Part shown: piece by piece, positions 1 through 8,817 of the stretch
Layout: the number at the start of each line of letters is the position of its first letter
How positions within the stretch are numbered: position 1 is the first letter of the stretch
Source: Terrisporobacter sp.
Lineage (GTDB): Bacteria > Bacillota_A > Clostridia > Peptostreptococcales > Peptostreptococcaceae
Assembly: GCA_029851945.1 (NCBI GenBank)
Contig: JARKUZ010000035.1
Span: 1-36,176 of the forward strand
Length of the DNA stretch: 36,176 nucleotides
Direction: 5' to 3'
Position numbers and translations under genes: made by a program
The notes under the pieces: model-generated
Seen by the model: only the letters and a program-made list of their open reading frames with translations
Told to the model about the DNA's origin: nothing
The model's database searches: none

Positions 1-2044
1 TATACCAACCAGTCTTAGAATCAGTGCCAACAATTTCAACCGTAGTCCCAGAAGGAAGTGTGCCAAGTATAGAATAAGAAGTAGAAGGACCTTTTCTAAC
101 GTTTAGGTTAGATTTTGTTACACCTATTTTTATTACACTTACTTCAGCATCTGTTTTTGCATCTAAAACTGAAGAGAATTCTCCGTAATAAACTTTACTA
201 CTAATTTCTTTATAAGCTCTTATTTTATAGCTATAAGAAGTATTAGGTTTTAATCCACTATCTTTATAAGATGTAGTTGAATTACTTGTTATTTTATTTA
301 ATAACTTATATGAATTAGAGCTTGAATCATACTTATAAACTTCGTAACCAGTTGAATCATTTATCTTTGACCAAGAAATATCTAAAGAAGTTGTAGTTTT
401 ACTATTTAATTTTAAATTAGAAACTTTTTCTACATTTGTAACTTCAGTAAATATATCAGAATAATCACCATAATGATAATTTCCATTTATAAGCTTATAA
501 GCTCTTACTCTATATTTGTAAGATGTAGCAGAGTTTAAATTAATATCAGTATATGAGTTATCAGTAACATCGTTTAATTTCTTATATGTTTTAGAAGTTA
601 AGTCATATCTTTCAACTTCATAACCATCAACATTATCAAGTTTTGACCATGAAAACTGTATTGAATTAGAAGTTTTTTTAGTAAGAGAAAGATTAGTTAC
701 TCTATTAGGTATAAAATCAACTATTTCAAAAGTAGTTTTTATAGTACCTTCATAATTTCCTATACCTGTTATAATTATATTTGCTACACCAACATTAATA
801 TTATTAGAGTAATTTACTTCATAATCTGTACCTAGTTTTAATTCTTGTCCATTAAGAGTAAGTTTTACATCAGGTTTTATTTCTTTTCCAGTGTAAACTT
901 GTGAATCAATTTTCTCTACAGAAGCATTTTCTATATTTTCTTTTGTAGGATTAGAAACGCTATTATCACTTGTTGGTTTTAAGAATGTATAATTCATATC
1001 AAACTTAGTACTATTAATACCATCTATAGTACCTTGGTCAGTATATTGCCACATCATATAAGGCCTATTATATGTACAGTTATCTGAGTATTGAGCAACC
1101 CAAAGATTATTTTCAAGAAGTAAATCTTCACCAAAGTATCTATCACCAAAGTCCTTATTAGTATATATACCACTTGTGTATCCTTGTTTTTCTACTTCAT
1201 TTAAGAACGTATTAGCCATTTCTGTGGCTAAAGATTTTGTTATTGTTGCACCACTGTCATTGGCATATCTTACACTATCATACTCGAAGTCAAAGTATAC
1301 TGGATAAGATATATTATTTTTATAAGGAGCTATAGTTTCTAAACAAACTCTAGCTTCATTTTTTGCCATTTCTACATTGTAAGCATAACTGAACCAATAA
1401 ACACCTATCTTAAGACCAGCTTTACTAGCACCTTCTATGTAAGATCTAAACTGAGGATCTACTGTTTTACTTCCATATCCAGCTCTAATTATAACATAAT
1501 CAATACCACTGGCTTTAACTTTGCCCCAATCAATATTACCATTCCACTTACTTACATCAATACCTTTTTCAAAAGGACTAAGACTTACATAAGATGATGA
1601 AATATAACCAACTCCTTCTTCAAATGAGATTTTGTACCAATTTCTATTTTTTTCTAAAACCTCGATATCAGATCCAGCTTTTAATACTCCTATCTTTTCA
1701 TGAGATGTAGATGGACCACTTCTTACATTTAAACTTGTAGCAGTAGTCACCCCTAAACCAATAATATTAGGTTTTATTATAGGTTTTATTTGCAGATTAG
1801 GTATAGCACGTATTGAATTGCTATAACTTGAGTATCCATTTAACCCCATGTTATAAGATCTATTTTCTTTTGGGTCTGGTTGAACTAAAGGGCTTCCCTT
1901 AGCTAAGTGATGATTTAGTAAAGAGTTATCTTTACTAATGTTTGTTGTCTTTATTTCTTTAGCATTAGACATAATCATTGAATTTTGAGAAAACATTGTA
2001 AATGATAAAGATAATGCAAGAAATGATTTTGTAACTTTTTTCAT
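1..2044 (-). CDS. Secreted GH25 lysozyme with SH3b and fibronectin III modules (partial, C-terminus off the left edge)
   Basis: A peptidoglycan muramidase that should act outside the membrane on the cell wall. No stop is reached, so at least 681 residues are present. In order: a signal peptide (residues 1 to about 28, KKVTKSF then a hydrophobic stretch), an SH3b domain (about 98-155, with SLNVRSGPSTS), a GH25 catalytic domain (about 160-353, opening with GIDVSKWNG and carrying the acidic YFDFEYD strand), a bacterial repeat ending GNYEGTIKTTFEI (about 383-445), two fibronectin III modules (about 447-630), and a second SH3b (from about 640) cut by the window edge. The start overlaps the stop of a 13-codon ORF. 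A G-run (2050-2054) lies before the ATG as a possible ribosome binding site. The SH3b domains probably bind wall. Autolysin or spore/cell-separation roles are possible but not shown by the sequence. The family call is firm; the exact role is not. Confidence 0.93.
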   Translation of the reverse strand, partial: MKKVTKSFLALSLSFTMFSQNSMIMSNAKEIKTTNISKDNSLLNHHLAKGSPLVQPDPKENRSYNMGLNGYSSYSNSIRAIPNLQIKPIIKPNIIGLGVTTATSLNVRSGPSTSHEKIGVLKAGSDIEVLEKNRNWYKISFEEGVGYISSSYVSLSPFEKGIDVSKWNGNIDWGKVKASGIDYVIIRAGYGSKTVDPQFRSYIEGASKAGLKIGVYWFSYAYNVEMAKNEARVCLETIAPYKNNISYPVYFDFEYDSVRYANDSGATITKSLATEMANTFLNEVEKQGYTSGIYTNKDFGDRYFGEDLLLENNLWVAQYSDNCTYNRPYMMWQYTDQGTIDGINSTKFDMNYTFLKPTSDNSVSNPTKENIENASVEKIDSQVYTGKEIKPDVKLTLNGQELKLGTDYEVNYSNNINVGVANIIITGIGNYEGTIKTTFEIVDFIPNRVTNLSLTKKTSNSIQFSWSKLDNVDGYEVERYDLTSKTYKKLNDVTDNSYTDINLNSATSYKYRVRAYKLINGNYHYGDYSDIFTEVTNVEKVSNLKLNSKTTTSLDISWSKINDSTGYEVYKYDSSSNSYKLLNKITSNSTTSYKDSGLKPNTSYSYKIRAYKEISSKVYYGEFSSVLDAKTDAEVSVIKIGVTKSNLNVRKGPSTSYSILGTLPSGTTVEIVGTDSKTGWY

Positions 2045-2082
2045 AGATTCCCCCATATATGAAAGAAGTTTACTTCTTTCAT
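2041..2082 (-). CDS. Possible 13-codon leader ORF overlapping the lysozyme start
   Basis: On the minus strand a strong ribosome binding site (GAAAGGAGA, about 2090-2098) stands seven bases before an ATG at 2082. The ORF reads MKEVNFFHIWGNL and stops at a TGA sharing bases with the ATG of the GH25 gene (ATGA, 2044-2041). A 13-bp perfect hairpin (2057-2069 with 2072-2084) covers its start and most of its length. The arrangement fits translational coupling. It could also be chance, with the better ribosome binding site simply misplaced by sequence change. No similar peptide is known to me. Confidence 0.35.
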   Translation of the reverse strand: MKEVNFFHIWGNL

Positions 2083-2216
2083 ATTATAATCTCCTTTCTA
2101 TTAAAATTTTGATTAGTTGATATGATGTTAATATCATATTTTTACATAAATACATAAAAATGTAATATTAATTATATATAAAATAAATATATAATAAAAT
2201 TCGACAATAGTAAATG

Positions 2217-2276
2217 ATTATATATTAAATATTATTAAAATATTAAATTATATTTTAATAATATTTAATATATAAT
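2217..2276. repeat. 26-bp perfect inverted repeat, all A/T, 8-base loop
   Basis: Arms 2217-2242 and 2251-2276 are exact reverse complements around the loop TTAAATTA. No T-run follows on either strand, so it does not look like an ordinary terminator. It lies about 170 bases upstream of the lysozyme start, between that gene and the pseudogene. The perfect match over 26 bases is longer than expected from low complexity alone. Confidence 0.85.
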
Positions 2277-2358
2277 TTGATAAAGTAAAAATAAAAATCA
2301 TTTTTAGAACTGAGTTTATAAAGAGATTGTTATAGAATTAGCATATTACTGAAAAAAT

Positions 2359-2389
2359 AAAAGCTCTGATTTTTGTAATCAGAGCTTTT
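2359..2389 (-). terminator. Rho-independent terminator after the GH25 pseudogene
   Basis: A 12-bp stem (AAAAGCTCTGAT paired with ATCAGAGCTTTT) with a 7-base loop, just downstream of the pseudogene stop on the minus strand. T-rich sequence follows on both strands, so it could work in either direction. Confidence 0.8.
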
Positions 2390-2403
2390 ATTTTGTATTA
2401 TAA

Positions 2404-2845
2404 TTATAAATTTATATAATTGTTAGAAACGTATCCATAACCATTTTTATATTTAATTTTATACCAACTAGTTTTAGAATTAGTACCAACAATTTCAACT
2501 GTAGTGCAAGATTTTAAAGTTCCTAATTCAGTATAAGAACTAGAAAGATCTTTTCTAACATTTAGGTTAGATTTAGCAACCACATATTAGTAGCTTGTGT
2601 GTCATGATTAATGCTTTTATCTCTTGTTGGTCTTAATAATGTATAGTTCATATCAAATTTAGCATTTATACTATCTATAAATTCCTCTAATTATATATGG
2701 ATTACCATATAATGTACTGTCTGAATGGTGGATAAATCATAGATTATTAAGAAGTAACTATTTATCAGAGTTTGTATAATCAAAATCTTTATTAGTACAA
2801 ATACCACCTGTATAATATTATGTATTTACTTCTGATAAAAACATA
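2404..2845 (-). pseudogene. Decayed GH25 lysozyme paralogue
   Basis: Read on the minus strand, this region resembles two separate parts of the neighbouring lysozyme. Bases about 2620-2845 match the C-terminal half of the catalytic domain (for example the TNKDF and KFDMNYTFLKPT regions) but carry several stops and frame changes. Bases 2404-2590 give an in-frame SH3b remnant (KSNLNVRK through WYKIKYKNGYGYVSNNYI) ending in a real TAA. The signal peptide, first SH3b, front of the catalytic domain and the fibronectin modules are missing. This looks like an old tandem duplicate that lost its middle and 5' end. The remnant probably also shows how the intact gene ends beyond the window. Confidence 0.85.
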
Positions 2846-2854
2846 TAAATAAAG

Positions 2855-2890
2855 AACAGACAATAAATTTATAAAAATTTATTGTCTGTT
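2855..2890 (-). terminator. Terminator of rqcH
   Basis: A 16-bp perfect stem (2855-2870 with 2875-2890) and a 4-base loop, 11 bases past the rqcH stop on the minus strand and followed by a T-rich stretch. Confidence 0.85.
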
Positions 2891-2900
2891 TTATTTGCAG

Positions 2901-4670
2901 TTACTTTTTTAATTTTACAATCATTTCTTCTTTAGGTGTTACATAAATTGTGCTATTAGTTTCATAAATTACCATACCAGGCTTAGAGCCACTAGGTTTT
3001 TTAACATGCTTTTTCATAGTGTAATCTACTGGAACTTGAGATGACATTCTTCCTTTACTATAGTAAGCGGCAAGCATGGCACCTTCATATAAAGTTTCGT
3101 CAGATATATTTTTTCCAGCGCATTTTATAATAACATGAGAGCCAGGAATATTTTTAGTATGCATCCAAATATCTTCTGGATCTGCTATTCTCAGAGTAAG
3201 ATAATCATTTTGTTTATTATTTTTACCGACTAAAATAATAAATCCATCTGAAGATATGAATTGGTTTGGTTTTGTAGTCAAATCTATGTCTTTTTTAACT
3301 TTGTATTTACGAGGAGATTTAGCATACCCAAGTCTTATTAATTCTTCTTTAATATCTTCAAGTTCATCTAAGTTTTCGCAGTTTTCAATACCTAACATAA
3401 TATTTTCTAGGTACTCAATCTCTTCATTACAAATTTCTATTTGAGAAGTTAATTCTTTTTTTGCGGTTTTTAATTTTGAATATTTTTTGAAATATTTCTG
3501 AGCATTTTCAGAAGGTGTTAAGTTCTCATTTAGAGATATAGTTATATTACTATAATTTTCATCATAGAAATTAGCAACATCTATACTTTTCATACCTTTT
3601 TCTATCATATATATATAAGCCGTTAGAAGTTCACCTCTAACTTTATAAATATCAGCATTATCAGCATCTATTAATTCTTTTTCTATTTTCTTTTGTTTAT
3701 GATAAAGTCTATCTAATTTAATAGAAATACTTTTTCTTAAATCAGAAGTTCTTTGATGAATTCTATCTTTTATATCTTTTGTTTTGTAGTAATCTTCAAT
3801 AATTTGGGATATACTATCATTTCTAATAAATTTATTACAATCTAAATAAGTAAGATCAATACAGCTAAAATCAATTACCTTATCAAGTTTTTCATCGATT
3901 ACTATACAAGGAGAATATTCATTATTTTTAATTTTAGTAAATAAATCTGAAAAAACTCTATATAAAATAGACAACTCATCTCTAGACATACTTTCAGCTT
4001 TATCGTTAGGATTTAAATTTGATCTATGACAAATTTCTCTAGCAACACATGGACTTACGCCTAAAAACTTAGAATAGATACCTTTAAAAAGAGGTCCATC
4101 AAATTCTCTCAAGATATTGATAAAACTTTTTATAGAAGCACCCTTAATTGGATTTATTTTATCTTGAGCTGGAGGTAGTTCATAAGTTAAATTTGGTAAT
4201 AATTGACGAACTCTACTTATACTAGGAGGAATTCTTTTTATAGAATCTATTATTTTTTCTTCCCTTTGTTGAACTAAAATTATATTACTATGTCTCCCCA
4301 TTATTTCTATATAGATATCTTTTGTAGTTTTTTCTTTTAATTCATCAAAAGACTCAACACTAATTTTTATTATTCTCTCAAAATTAACTTGAGAAATTTC
4401 TGTTATAATACCACCTTGTATGTATTTTCTAAATAACATGCAAAACATAGGTGCTTTTATTGGATTTTCTTTTTTATAATCATTTGCTATATAAACTCTA
4501 GGATTAGAAGCACTAGAACTTAATACTAGCTTAAAGTTTTCTTTATTATTTCTTATATATAAAACTAATTCATCATTTTCTGGCTGATGAATTTTATCTA
4601 TCTTACCACCCACAAGCTTAGAATGTAGCTCATGTGCTAGGCTATGAATCACTAAACCATCTAAAGCCAT
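2901..4670 (-). CDS. rqcH: Ribosome quality control factor RqcH (NFACT family, formerly FbpA)
   Basis: The bacterial Rqc2/NEMF homologue. It binds stalled 50S subunits carrying peptidyl-tRNA and recruits tRNA-Ala to add C-terminal alanine tails that mark the peptide for degradation. The 589 residues have the family layout: NFACT-N domain (about 1-270), helix-hairpin-helix region, long coiled coil (about 290-430) and NFACT-R domain (about 460-560, with EDIWMHTKNIPGSHVII). The conserved E-MGRHSN motif is present. Where B. subtilis RqcH has the Asp-Arg pair needed for tRNA binding, this protein seems to have Glu-Arg (residues 98-99, in NFERII); alignment would be needed to be sure. The start is set by GAAAGGAGA before ATG. 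It is transcribed alone, divergent from dapF, and ends at its own terminator. Older fibronectin-binding annotations of this family are misleading. Confidence 0.95.
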   Translation of the reverse strand: MALDGLVIHSLAHELHSKLVGGKIDKIHQPENDELVLYIRNNKENFKLVLSSSASNPRVYIANDYKKENPIKAPMFCMLFRKYIQGGIITEISQVNFERIIKISVESFDELKEKTTKDIYIEIMGRHSNIILVQQREEKIIDSIKRIPPSISRVRQLLPNLTYELPPAQDKINPIKGASIKSFINILREFDGPLFKGIYSKFLGVSPCVAREICHRSNLNPNDKAESMSRDELSILYRVFSDLFTKIKNNEYSPCIVIDEKLDKVIDFSCIDLTYLDCNKFIRNDSISQIIEDYYKTKDIKDRIHQRTSDLRKSISIKLDRLYHKQKKIEKELIDADNADIYKVRGELLTAYIYMIEKGMKSIDVANFYDENYSNITISLNENLTPSENAQKYFKKYSKLKTAKKELTSQIEICNEEIEYLENIMLGIENCENLDELEDIKEELIRLGYAKSPRKYKVKKDIDLTTKPNQFISSDGFIILVGKNNKQNDYLTLRIADPEDIWMHTKNIPGSHVIIKCAGKNISDETLYEGAMLAAYYSKGRMSSQVPVDYTMKKHVKKPSGSKPGMVIYETNSTIYVTPKEEMIVKLKK

Positions 4671-4813
4671 AATAATCTCCTTTCAAACATAAGTAATAAA
4701 CTTATTATTACATATTATAACCAAGTTGTGAATACTAGGCACATAATCTTTTATATAAATGTGTAAAATTAAATAATATTAAATAGATCTTTATATTTTA
4801 TTTAAAATGAAAA

Positions 4814-4842
4814 TAGAAAAAAAGTTAAAAATAAGGTATAAT
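4814..4842 (+). promoter_or_regulatory. Probable sigma-A promoter of the dapF-yicC run
   Basis: TAGAAA (4814-4819), a 17-base spacer, then a perfect TATAAT (4837-4842), about 37 bases before the dapF start. The -35 is four of six to consensus. Confidence 0.65.
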
Positions 4843-4879
4843 ATTTAGTTAGAAATAATGAAAAAAGGGAGATAGAAAA

Positions 4880-5713
4880 ATGAAATTTTGGAAGTTACAA
4901 GGGATAGGAAATGATTTTATTGCAATAGATGGAAGATTTGATAATATAGATACAGATAATTATGGAGAATTAGCTAAGAAAGTTTGTCATAGAAGATTTT
5001 CAGTAGGAGCAGATGGTCTTTTAGTGGTGAAAAATAGTGATGTGGCAGACGTTGAAATGGTTTATTATAATTCTGATGGAAGTCGTGCTCATATGTGCGG
5101 TAATGGAATTAGATGTTTTGTTAAATTTGTTTATGACAATAATATAGTTAATAAAGAAGAATTTGATGTTTATACATTAGATGGAATAAAGAAAATAAAA
5201 ATAAACTTAAAAGAAAATAGAATAGATACTGTAAAAATAAATATGGGGTCTGGAAGCTTTAAATCATATGATATCCCAGTGAATGATGAAGATGATACTT
5301 TTATAAATAAAACTGTAAAAGTTTTAGATAAAGAATTTACTATAAGTTCTATGCTAATGGGCGTTCCTCATACCATAGTATTTGTAGATGAATTTGATAT
5401 GGATGAAGTACATAAATATGGATCATTATTAGAAAAGCATGAAAAGTTTCCTAAAAAAACTAATGTAAACTTTGTAAAAGTATTAGATGAAGAAAATATA
5501 ATAGTACGTACATGGGAAAGAGGTTGTGGATATACATTAGGATGTGGAACTGGTATAACAGCTTCAGTAATAATTAGTAATTACTTAGGCAAAGTAGGAA
5601 AAAGTGTTAATGTTACTTCAGAGGGTGGAAGTATAAAAATAGATTTAGAAGAGGACTTTGCATATATGACTGGAAATGCAGTAAAAATATGTGAAGGAAT
5701 TTTGGAGGTATAA
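4880..5713 (+). CDS. dapF: Diaminopimelate epimerase
   Basis: Converts LL- to meso-diaminopimelate, the last step before lysine and the source of the peptidoglycan cross-linking residue; cytosolic. The 277 residues form the usual two-domain fold. Both catalytic cysteines are visible: C73 in HMCGNGIRC and C222 in GCGTG. The N-terminal KLQGIGNDF motif and the substrate-binding NSDGS are also present. The start follows GGGAG. It is first in a new transcript and only two bases separate it from yicC. No other dap gene is in the window, so lysine synthesis must be completed elsewhere. Confidence 0.97.
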   Translation: MKFWKLQGIGNDFIAIDGRFDNIDTDNYGELAKKVCHRRFSVGADGLLVVKNSDVADVEMVYYNSDGSRAHMCGNGIRCFVKFVYDNNIVNKEEFDVYTLDGIKKIKINLKENRIDTVKINMGSGSFKSYDIPVNDEDDTFINKTVKVLDKEFTISSMLMGVPHTIVFVDEFDMDEVHKYGSLLEKHEKFPKKTNVNFVKVLDEENIIVRTWERGCGYTLGCGTGITASVIISNYLGKVGKSVNVTSEGGSIKIDLEEDFAYMTGNAVKICEGILEV

Positions 5714-5715
5714 AA

Positions 5716-6597
5716 ATGGCTATAAGTATGACTGGTTTTGGTAGAGGTGAGTTTAAAAATGATAATTATCATTTTTTAATAGAGTGTAAAACTATAAATC
5801 ATAAATATTGTGATATAAATGTGCGTCTACCAAGAAAAATATCTTTTTTAGAAGATAAAATTAGAAATTACGTTAAGAATTTTGTAAAAAGAGGAAGAGT
5901 GGATTTATATATAAAGCTTGACTTAATTGGTTCAGAGGATGTAAACTTAAAGTTCGATGATAAATTAGCAACTCAATATGTAAATATATTAAAAGAAATA
6001 AAAGAAAAATTTGATTTACAAGATGATATAAGTGTTATGAATGTGGCTAAATTTCCTGATATAGTTAAATGTGAGGAAAAAGAAGAAGATGAAGATTTAT
6101 ACTGGTCAATGCTTAGAGAAGCTTTAGATATTACACTTGAAAAATTAGGCCAAATGAGACAAGAAGAAGGTAAAAAGCTTGCTGAAGACACATTAGAAAG
6201 ATGTGATATTCTAAAAAATATAGTTAATGAAATTGAAACATATTCAGATACTGTTGTAGATGAATATAAAGAAAAATTAAACACTAGAATTAATGAAATA
6301 CTTGATAATCCAAGTATTGTAGATGAAAATAGATTAGCACAAGAAATTGCAATTTTTGCAGATAAAAGTAATATTACAGAAGAGATAGTTAGATTTAGAA
6401 GTCATATTGAACAGCTTAAAAATACAGTTGTAAAAAATGAATCTATAGGTAGAAAAATAGATTTTCTAATTCAAGAAATGAATAGAGAAGTTAATACAAT
6501 GGGCTCAAAATCATCTAATATAAATATAACTAATTTAGTTGTAGAAGTTAAAAGTGAACTAGAAAAAATTAGAGAACAAATACAAAACATTGAATAG
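5716..6597 (+). CDS. yicC: YicC/YloC-family endoribonuclease
   Basis: A 293-residue member of the YicC family. E. coli YicC and B. subtilis YloC have been described as endoribonucleases; their substrates here are unknown. The N-terminal motif SMTGFGRGE and CKTINHKYCDINVRLP, and the C-terminal DUF1732 part (SNITEEIVRFRSHIEQL, GRKIDFLIQEMNREVNTMGSK), are both typical. The ribosome binding site GGAGG lies in the last codons of dapF, so the two are likely translationally linked. In B. subtilis this gene is followed by remA and then gmk. Here a 67-base gap leads directly to gmk. Confidence 0.93.
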   Translation: MAISMTGFGRGEFKNDNYHFLIECKTINHKYCDINVRLPRKISFLEDKIRNYVKNFVKRGRVDLYIKLDLIGSEDVNLKFDDKLATQYVNILKEIKEKFDLQDDISVMNVAKFPDIVKCEEKEEDEDLYWSMLREALDITLEKLGQMRQEEGKKLAEDTLERCDILKNIVNEIETYSDTVVDEYKEKLNTRINEILDNPSIVDENRLAQEIAIFADKSNITEEIVRFRSHIEQLKNTVVKNESIGRKIDFLIQEMNREVNTMGSKSSNINITNLVVEVKSELEKIREQIQNIE

Positions 6598-6664
6598 TAT
6601 AAAGTATTATTTATATTATTTAATGTATAATACTATATAGATAAGTTGAAAGGATGAAATATTA

Positions 6665-7291
6665 ATGGTTATAAATAAGAAAGGTCTTTTACTAGTTGTA
6701 TCGGGGCCATCTGGTGCAGGAAAAGGCACTATTTGTAAAGTATTGATGAACAGAAATAATGATTTAAAACTTTCTGTATCAGCAACAACTAGACAGCCAA
6801 GAAATGGTGAAGTAGAAGGTGAAAACTATTACTTTTTAACTCATGAAAAATTCAATGATATGATAAGTAAAAATGAGTTTTTAGAATATGCTCAAACATA
6901 CAGTAATTTCTATGGGACTCCAAAGGGACCTGTTATGGAGAGTTTAGAAAAAGGTCAAGATGTTGTACTTGAAATAGAAATGCAAGGAGCAAGACAAGTA
7001 AAACAAATATACCCAGAAGCTATATTAATATTTGTTTTACCTCCAAGTCTAAATGAACTAGAGAGTAGATTATCTTCAAGAGGAACAGAAACTAAAGAGC
7101 AAATGCAAGAGAGACTAAGTTGTGCTTTTGAAGAAATTAAACAAATTAAAGATTATAACTATTTTATTTTCAACGAAACTAATAGAGAAGTTGAAGCTGC
7201 AATAGAGATTGAAAACATAATAAGTGCAGAAAAGAATAGATCTGCAAGATATGAAGAAGAAATTATAAGAAAATTTAAGGAGGAATTATAA
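6665..7291 (+). CDS. gmk: Guanylate kinase
   Basis: Phosphorylates GMP to GDP with ATP, an essential step of guanine nucleotide supply that also bears on (p)ppGpp levels. The 208 residues carry the P-loop GPSGAGKGT (14-22), the GMP-binding segment (TTRQPRNGEVEGENYYF, with LEYAQTYSNFYGTP) and the lid region (SRLSSRGTE). The start follows GAAAGGATG. The gap before it holds an 8-bp imperfect stem and a TATAAT string (6626-6631) without a good -35, so a separate promoter is uncertain. rpoZ follows after one base. Confidence 0.97.
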   Translation: MVINKKGLLLVVSGPSGAGKGTICKVLMNRNNDLKLSVSATTRQPRNGEVEGENYYFLTHEKFNDMISKNEFLEYAQTYSNFYGTPKGPVMESLEKGQDVVLEIEMQGARQVKQIYPEAILIFVLPPSLNELESRLSSRGTETKEQMQERLSCAFEEIKQIKDYNYFIFNETNREVEAAIEIENIISAEKNRSARYEEEIIRKFKEEL

Positions 7292-7292
7292 A

Positions 7293-7553
7293 ATGAAACC
7301 ATCTATAAACGAAGTATTAGCAAAAATAGACAACAGATATTATTTAGTAGGAACAGTAGCTAAGAGAGCTAGAGAATTAGTTGATGGAAATGAGTCTTAC
7401 GTAGATAGCAAAATAAATAAAGGTAAACCAGTAATGCTTGCTACTGAAGAAATATCTGAAGGTAAAATAACTTACAGATTATTAACTGAAGAAGAAATAG
7501 AAATACAAGAAGCATTACATGCTGAGGAACAAAGTAAATTAATCGAGGAGTAA
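7293..7553 (+). CDS. rpoZ: RNA polymerase omega subunit
   Basis: The small subunit that helps fold and hold beta-prime in RNA polymerase. The 86 residues include the family core: MKPSINEVLAKI, then YYLVGTVAKRARELV, then KPVMLATEEISEGKI. The ribosome binding site AAGGAGGAA overlaps the gmk stop. The gene sits between gmk and coaBC, its usual place in Firmicutes. Confidence 0.97.
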   Translation: MKPSINEVLAKIDNRYYLVGTVAKRARELVDGNESYVDSKINKGKPVMLATEEISEGKITYRLLTEEEIEIQEALHAEEQSKLIEE

Positions 7554-7556
7554 GAT

Positions 7557-8759
7557 ATGTTAAAGAATAAAACTGTAGTAATTGGAGTAAGTGGAGGAAT
7601 AGCAGCATATAAAGCTTGTGATATTGTAAGTAAACTTAAAAAATTAAATGCTAATGTTCATGTAATTATGACTAAAAATGCAAAAGAATTTGTTACACCA
7701 TTGACATTTCAATCACTTAGTCAAAATTATGTAGTATCAGATATGTTTGAAGAACCAAAAACTTGGGATGTTGAGCATATATCTTTAGCAAAAAAAGCAG
7801 ATGTATTTTTAATAGCACCAGCTACTGCAAATGTAATTGGCAAAATAGCAAATGGTATTTGTGATGATATGCTGACAACTACAGTTATGGCAACTACAGG
7901 TAAGGTACTTATAGCACCAGCTATGAATACAAACATGTATAAAAATCCTATTCTTCAAAGAAATATAAAAACACTAAAAGAATTAGATTATAGTTTTGTA
8001 AATCCTGAAAGTGGTAGACTTGCTTGTGGAGATGTGGGAGAAGGAAAACTAGCTTCTCCAGAAGTAATCGTTAATGCTGTAGTAGATTTACTTTGTAATA
8101 CTAAGAAAGATTTACAAGGTAAAAAAATAATGATTACAGCTGGACCTACAGTAGAAAGTATAGACCCTGTAAGATATTTAACTAATAGATCTACTGGAAA
8201 AATGGGATATGCTATTGCTAAAGTAGCTGCTGACAGAGGTGCAGATGTAACTTTAGTTAGTGGCCCTACAAATCTTGAGCCACCTTCTAATATCAAAAAA
8301 TTAATAAAAACTCAATCAGCAGAAGATATGTACAATGCAATTATAGATAATTTTGATGAAAACCAAGTAATTATAAAAAGTGCTGCAGTAGCAGATTATA
8401 AACCTAAAACTTATAGTGATAAAAAAATTAAAAAAAGTGATGATGATTTAGTAATAGAGTTAGATAGAAATAAGGATATAGCCTTTGAAATAGGCAAAAT
8501 TAAAAATGATAAAATTTTAGTGGGATTTGCTGCTGAAACTAATGACCTTATTCAAAATGCAAAAGGTAAAGTTAAAAAGAAAAATTTAGACTTTATTGTA
8601 GCTAATGATTTAACTGAAGAAGGTGCAGGATTTGGAACTGACACAAACATTGTTAAAATAATAGATAAAGAAGGTAATATAAGTAAATATCCTCAAATGA
8701 AAAAGGATGAGGTTGCAGATATTATCTTAGACAAGATAAAATCGTTATTAGAAAAGTAA
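7557..8759 (+). CDS. coaBC: Bifunctional phosphopantothenoylcysteine decarboxylase / phosphopantothenate-cysteine ligase
   Basis: Performs two consecutive steps of coenzyme A synthesis: ligation of cysteine to 4'-phosphopantothenate (CTP-dependent in bacteria) and FMN-dependent decarboxylation to phosphopantetheine. The N-terminal CoaC half (about 1-185) shows active-site H74 (DVEHISL), the PAMNTNMY substrate motif (N124) and C157 of the lid (GRLACGDVGEG). The C-terminal CoaB half begins with GKKIMITAGPTVESIDPVR and includes SAAVADYKP and the KK-S-LELDRNKDI motif. The 400-residue length is normal. It follows rpoZ after three bases and ends at a terminator. The next CoA gene, coaD, is also in this window at 27743. 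Confidence 0.97.
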   Translation: MLKNKTVVIGVSGGIAAYKACDIVSKLKKLNANVHVIMTKNAKEFVTPLTFQSLSQNYVVSDMFEEPKTWDVEHISLAKKADVFLIAPATANVIGKIANGICDDMLTTTVMATTGKVLIAPAMNTNMYKNPILQRNIKTLKELDYSFVNPESGRLACGDVGEGKLASPEVIVNAVVDLLCNTKKDLQGKKIMITAGPTVESIDPVRYLTNRSTGKMGYAIAKVAADRGADVTLVSGPTNLEPPSNIKKLIKTQSAEDMYNAIIDNFDENQVIIKSAAVADYKPKTYSDKKIKKSDDDLVIELDRNKDIAFEIGKIKNDKILVGFAAETNDLIQNAKGKVKKKNLDFIVANDLTEEGAGFGTDTNIVKIIDKEGNISKYPQMKKDEVADIILDKIKSLLEK

Positions 8760-8788
8760 GCATCTATTTATAGGTGCTTATATTTTTA
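8758..8788 (+). terminator. Terminator after coaBC
   Basis: A 9-bp stem (AAGCATCTA with TAGGTGCTT, one G-U pair) and a 4-base loop, overlapping the coaBC stop and followed by a T-run (8781-8788). Confidence 0.75.
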
Positions 8789-8817
8789 GATTAAAATTAT
8801 AAATAATCACATATTAA

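Larger units (their letters stand above)
2045..2403. other. Intergenic region upstream of the GH25 gene
   Basis: Apart from the short leader ORF, this AT-rich stretch holds a long A/T inverted repeat (2217-2276) and a hairpin terminator (2359-2389). I could not identify a convincing -35/-10 pair for the lysozyme on the minus strand; TATAAT-like strings are abundant but badly spaced. Confidence 0.6.
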
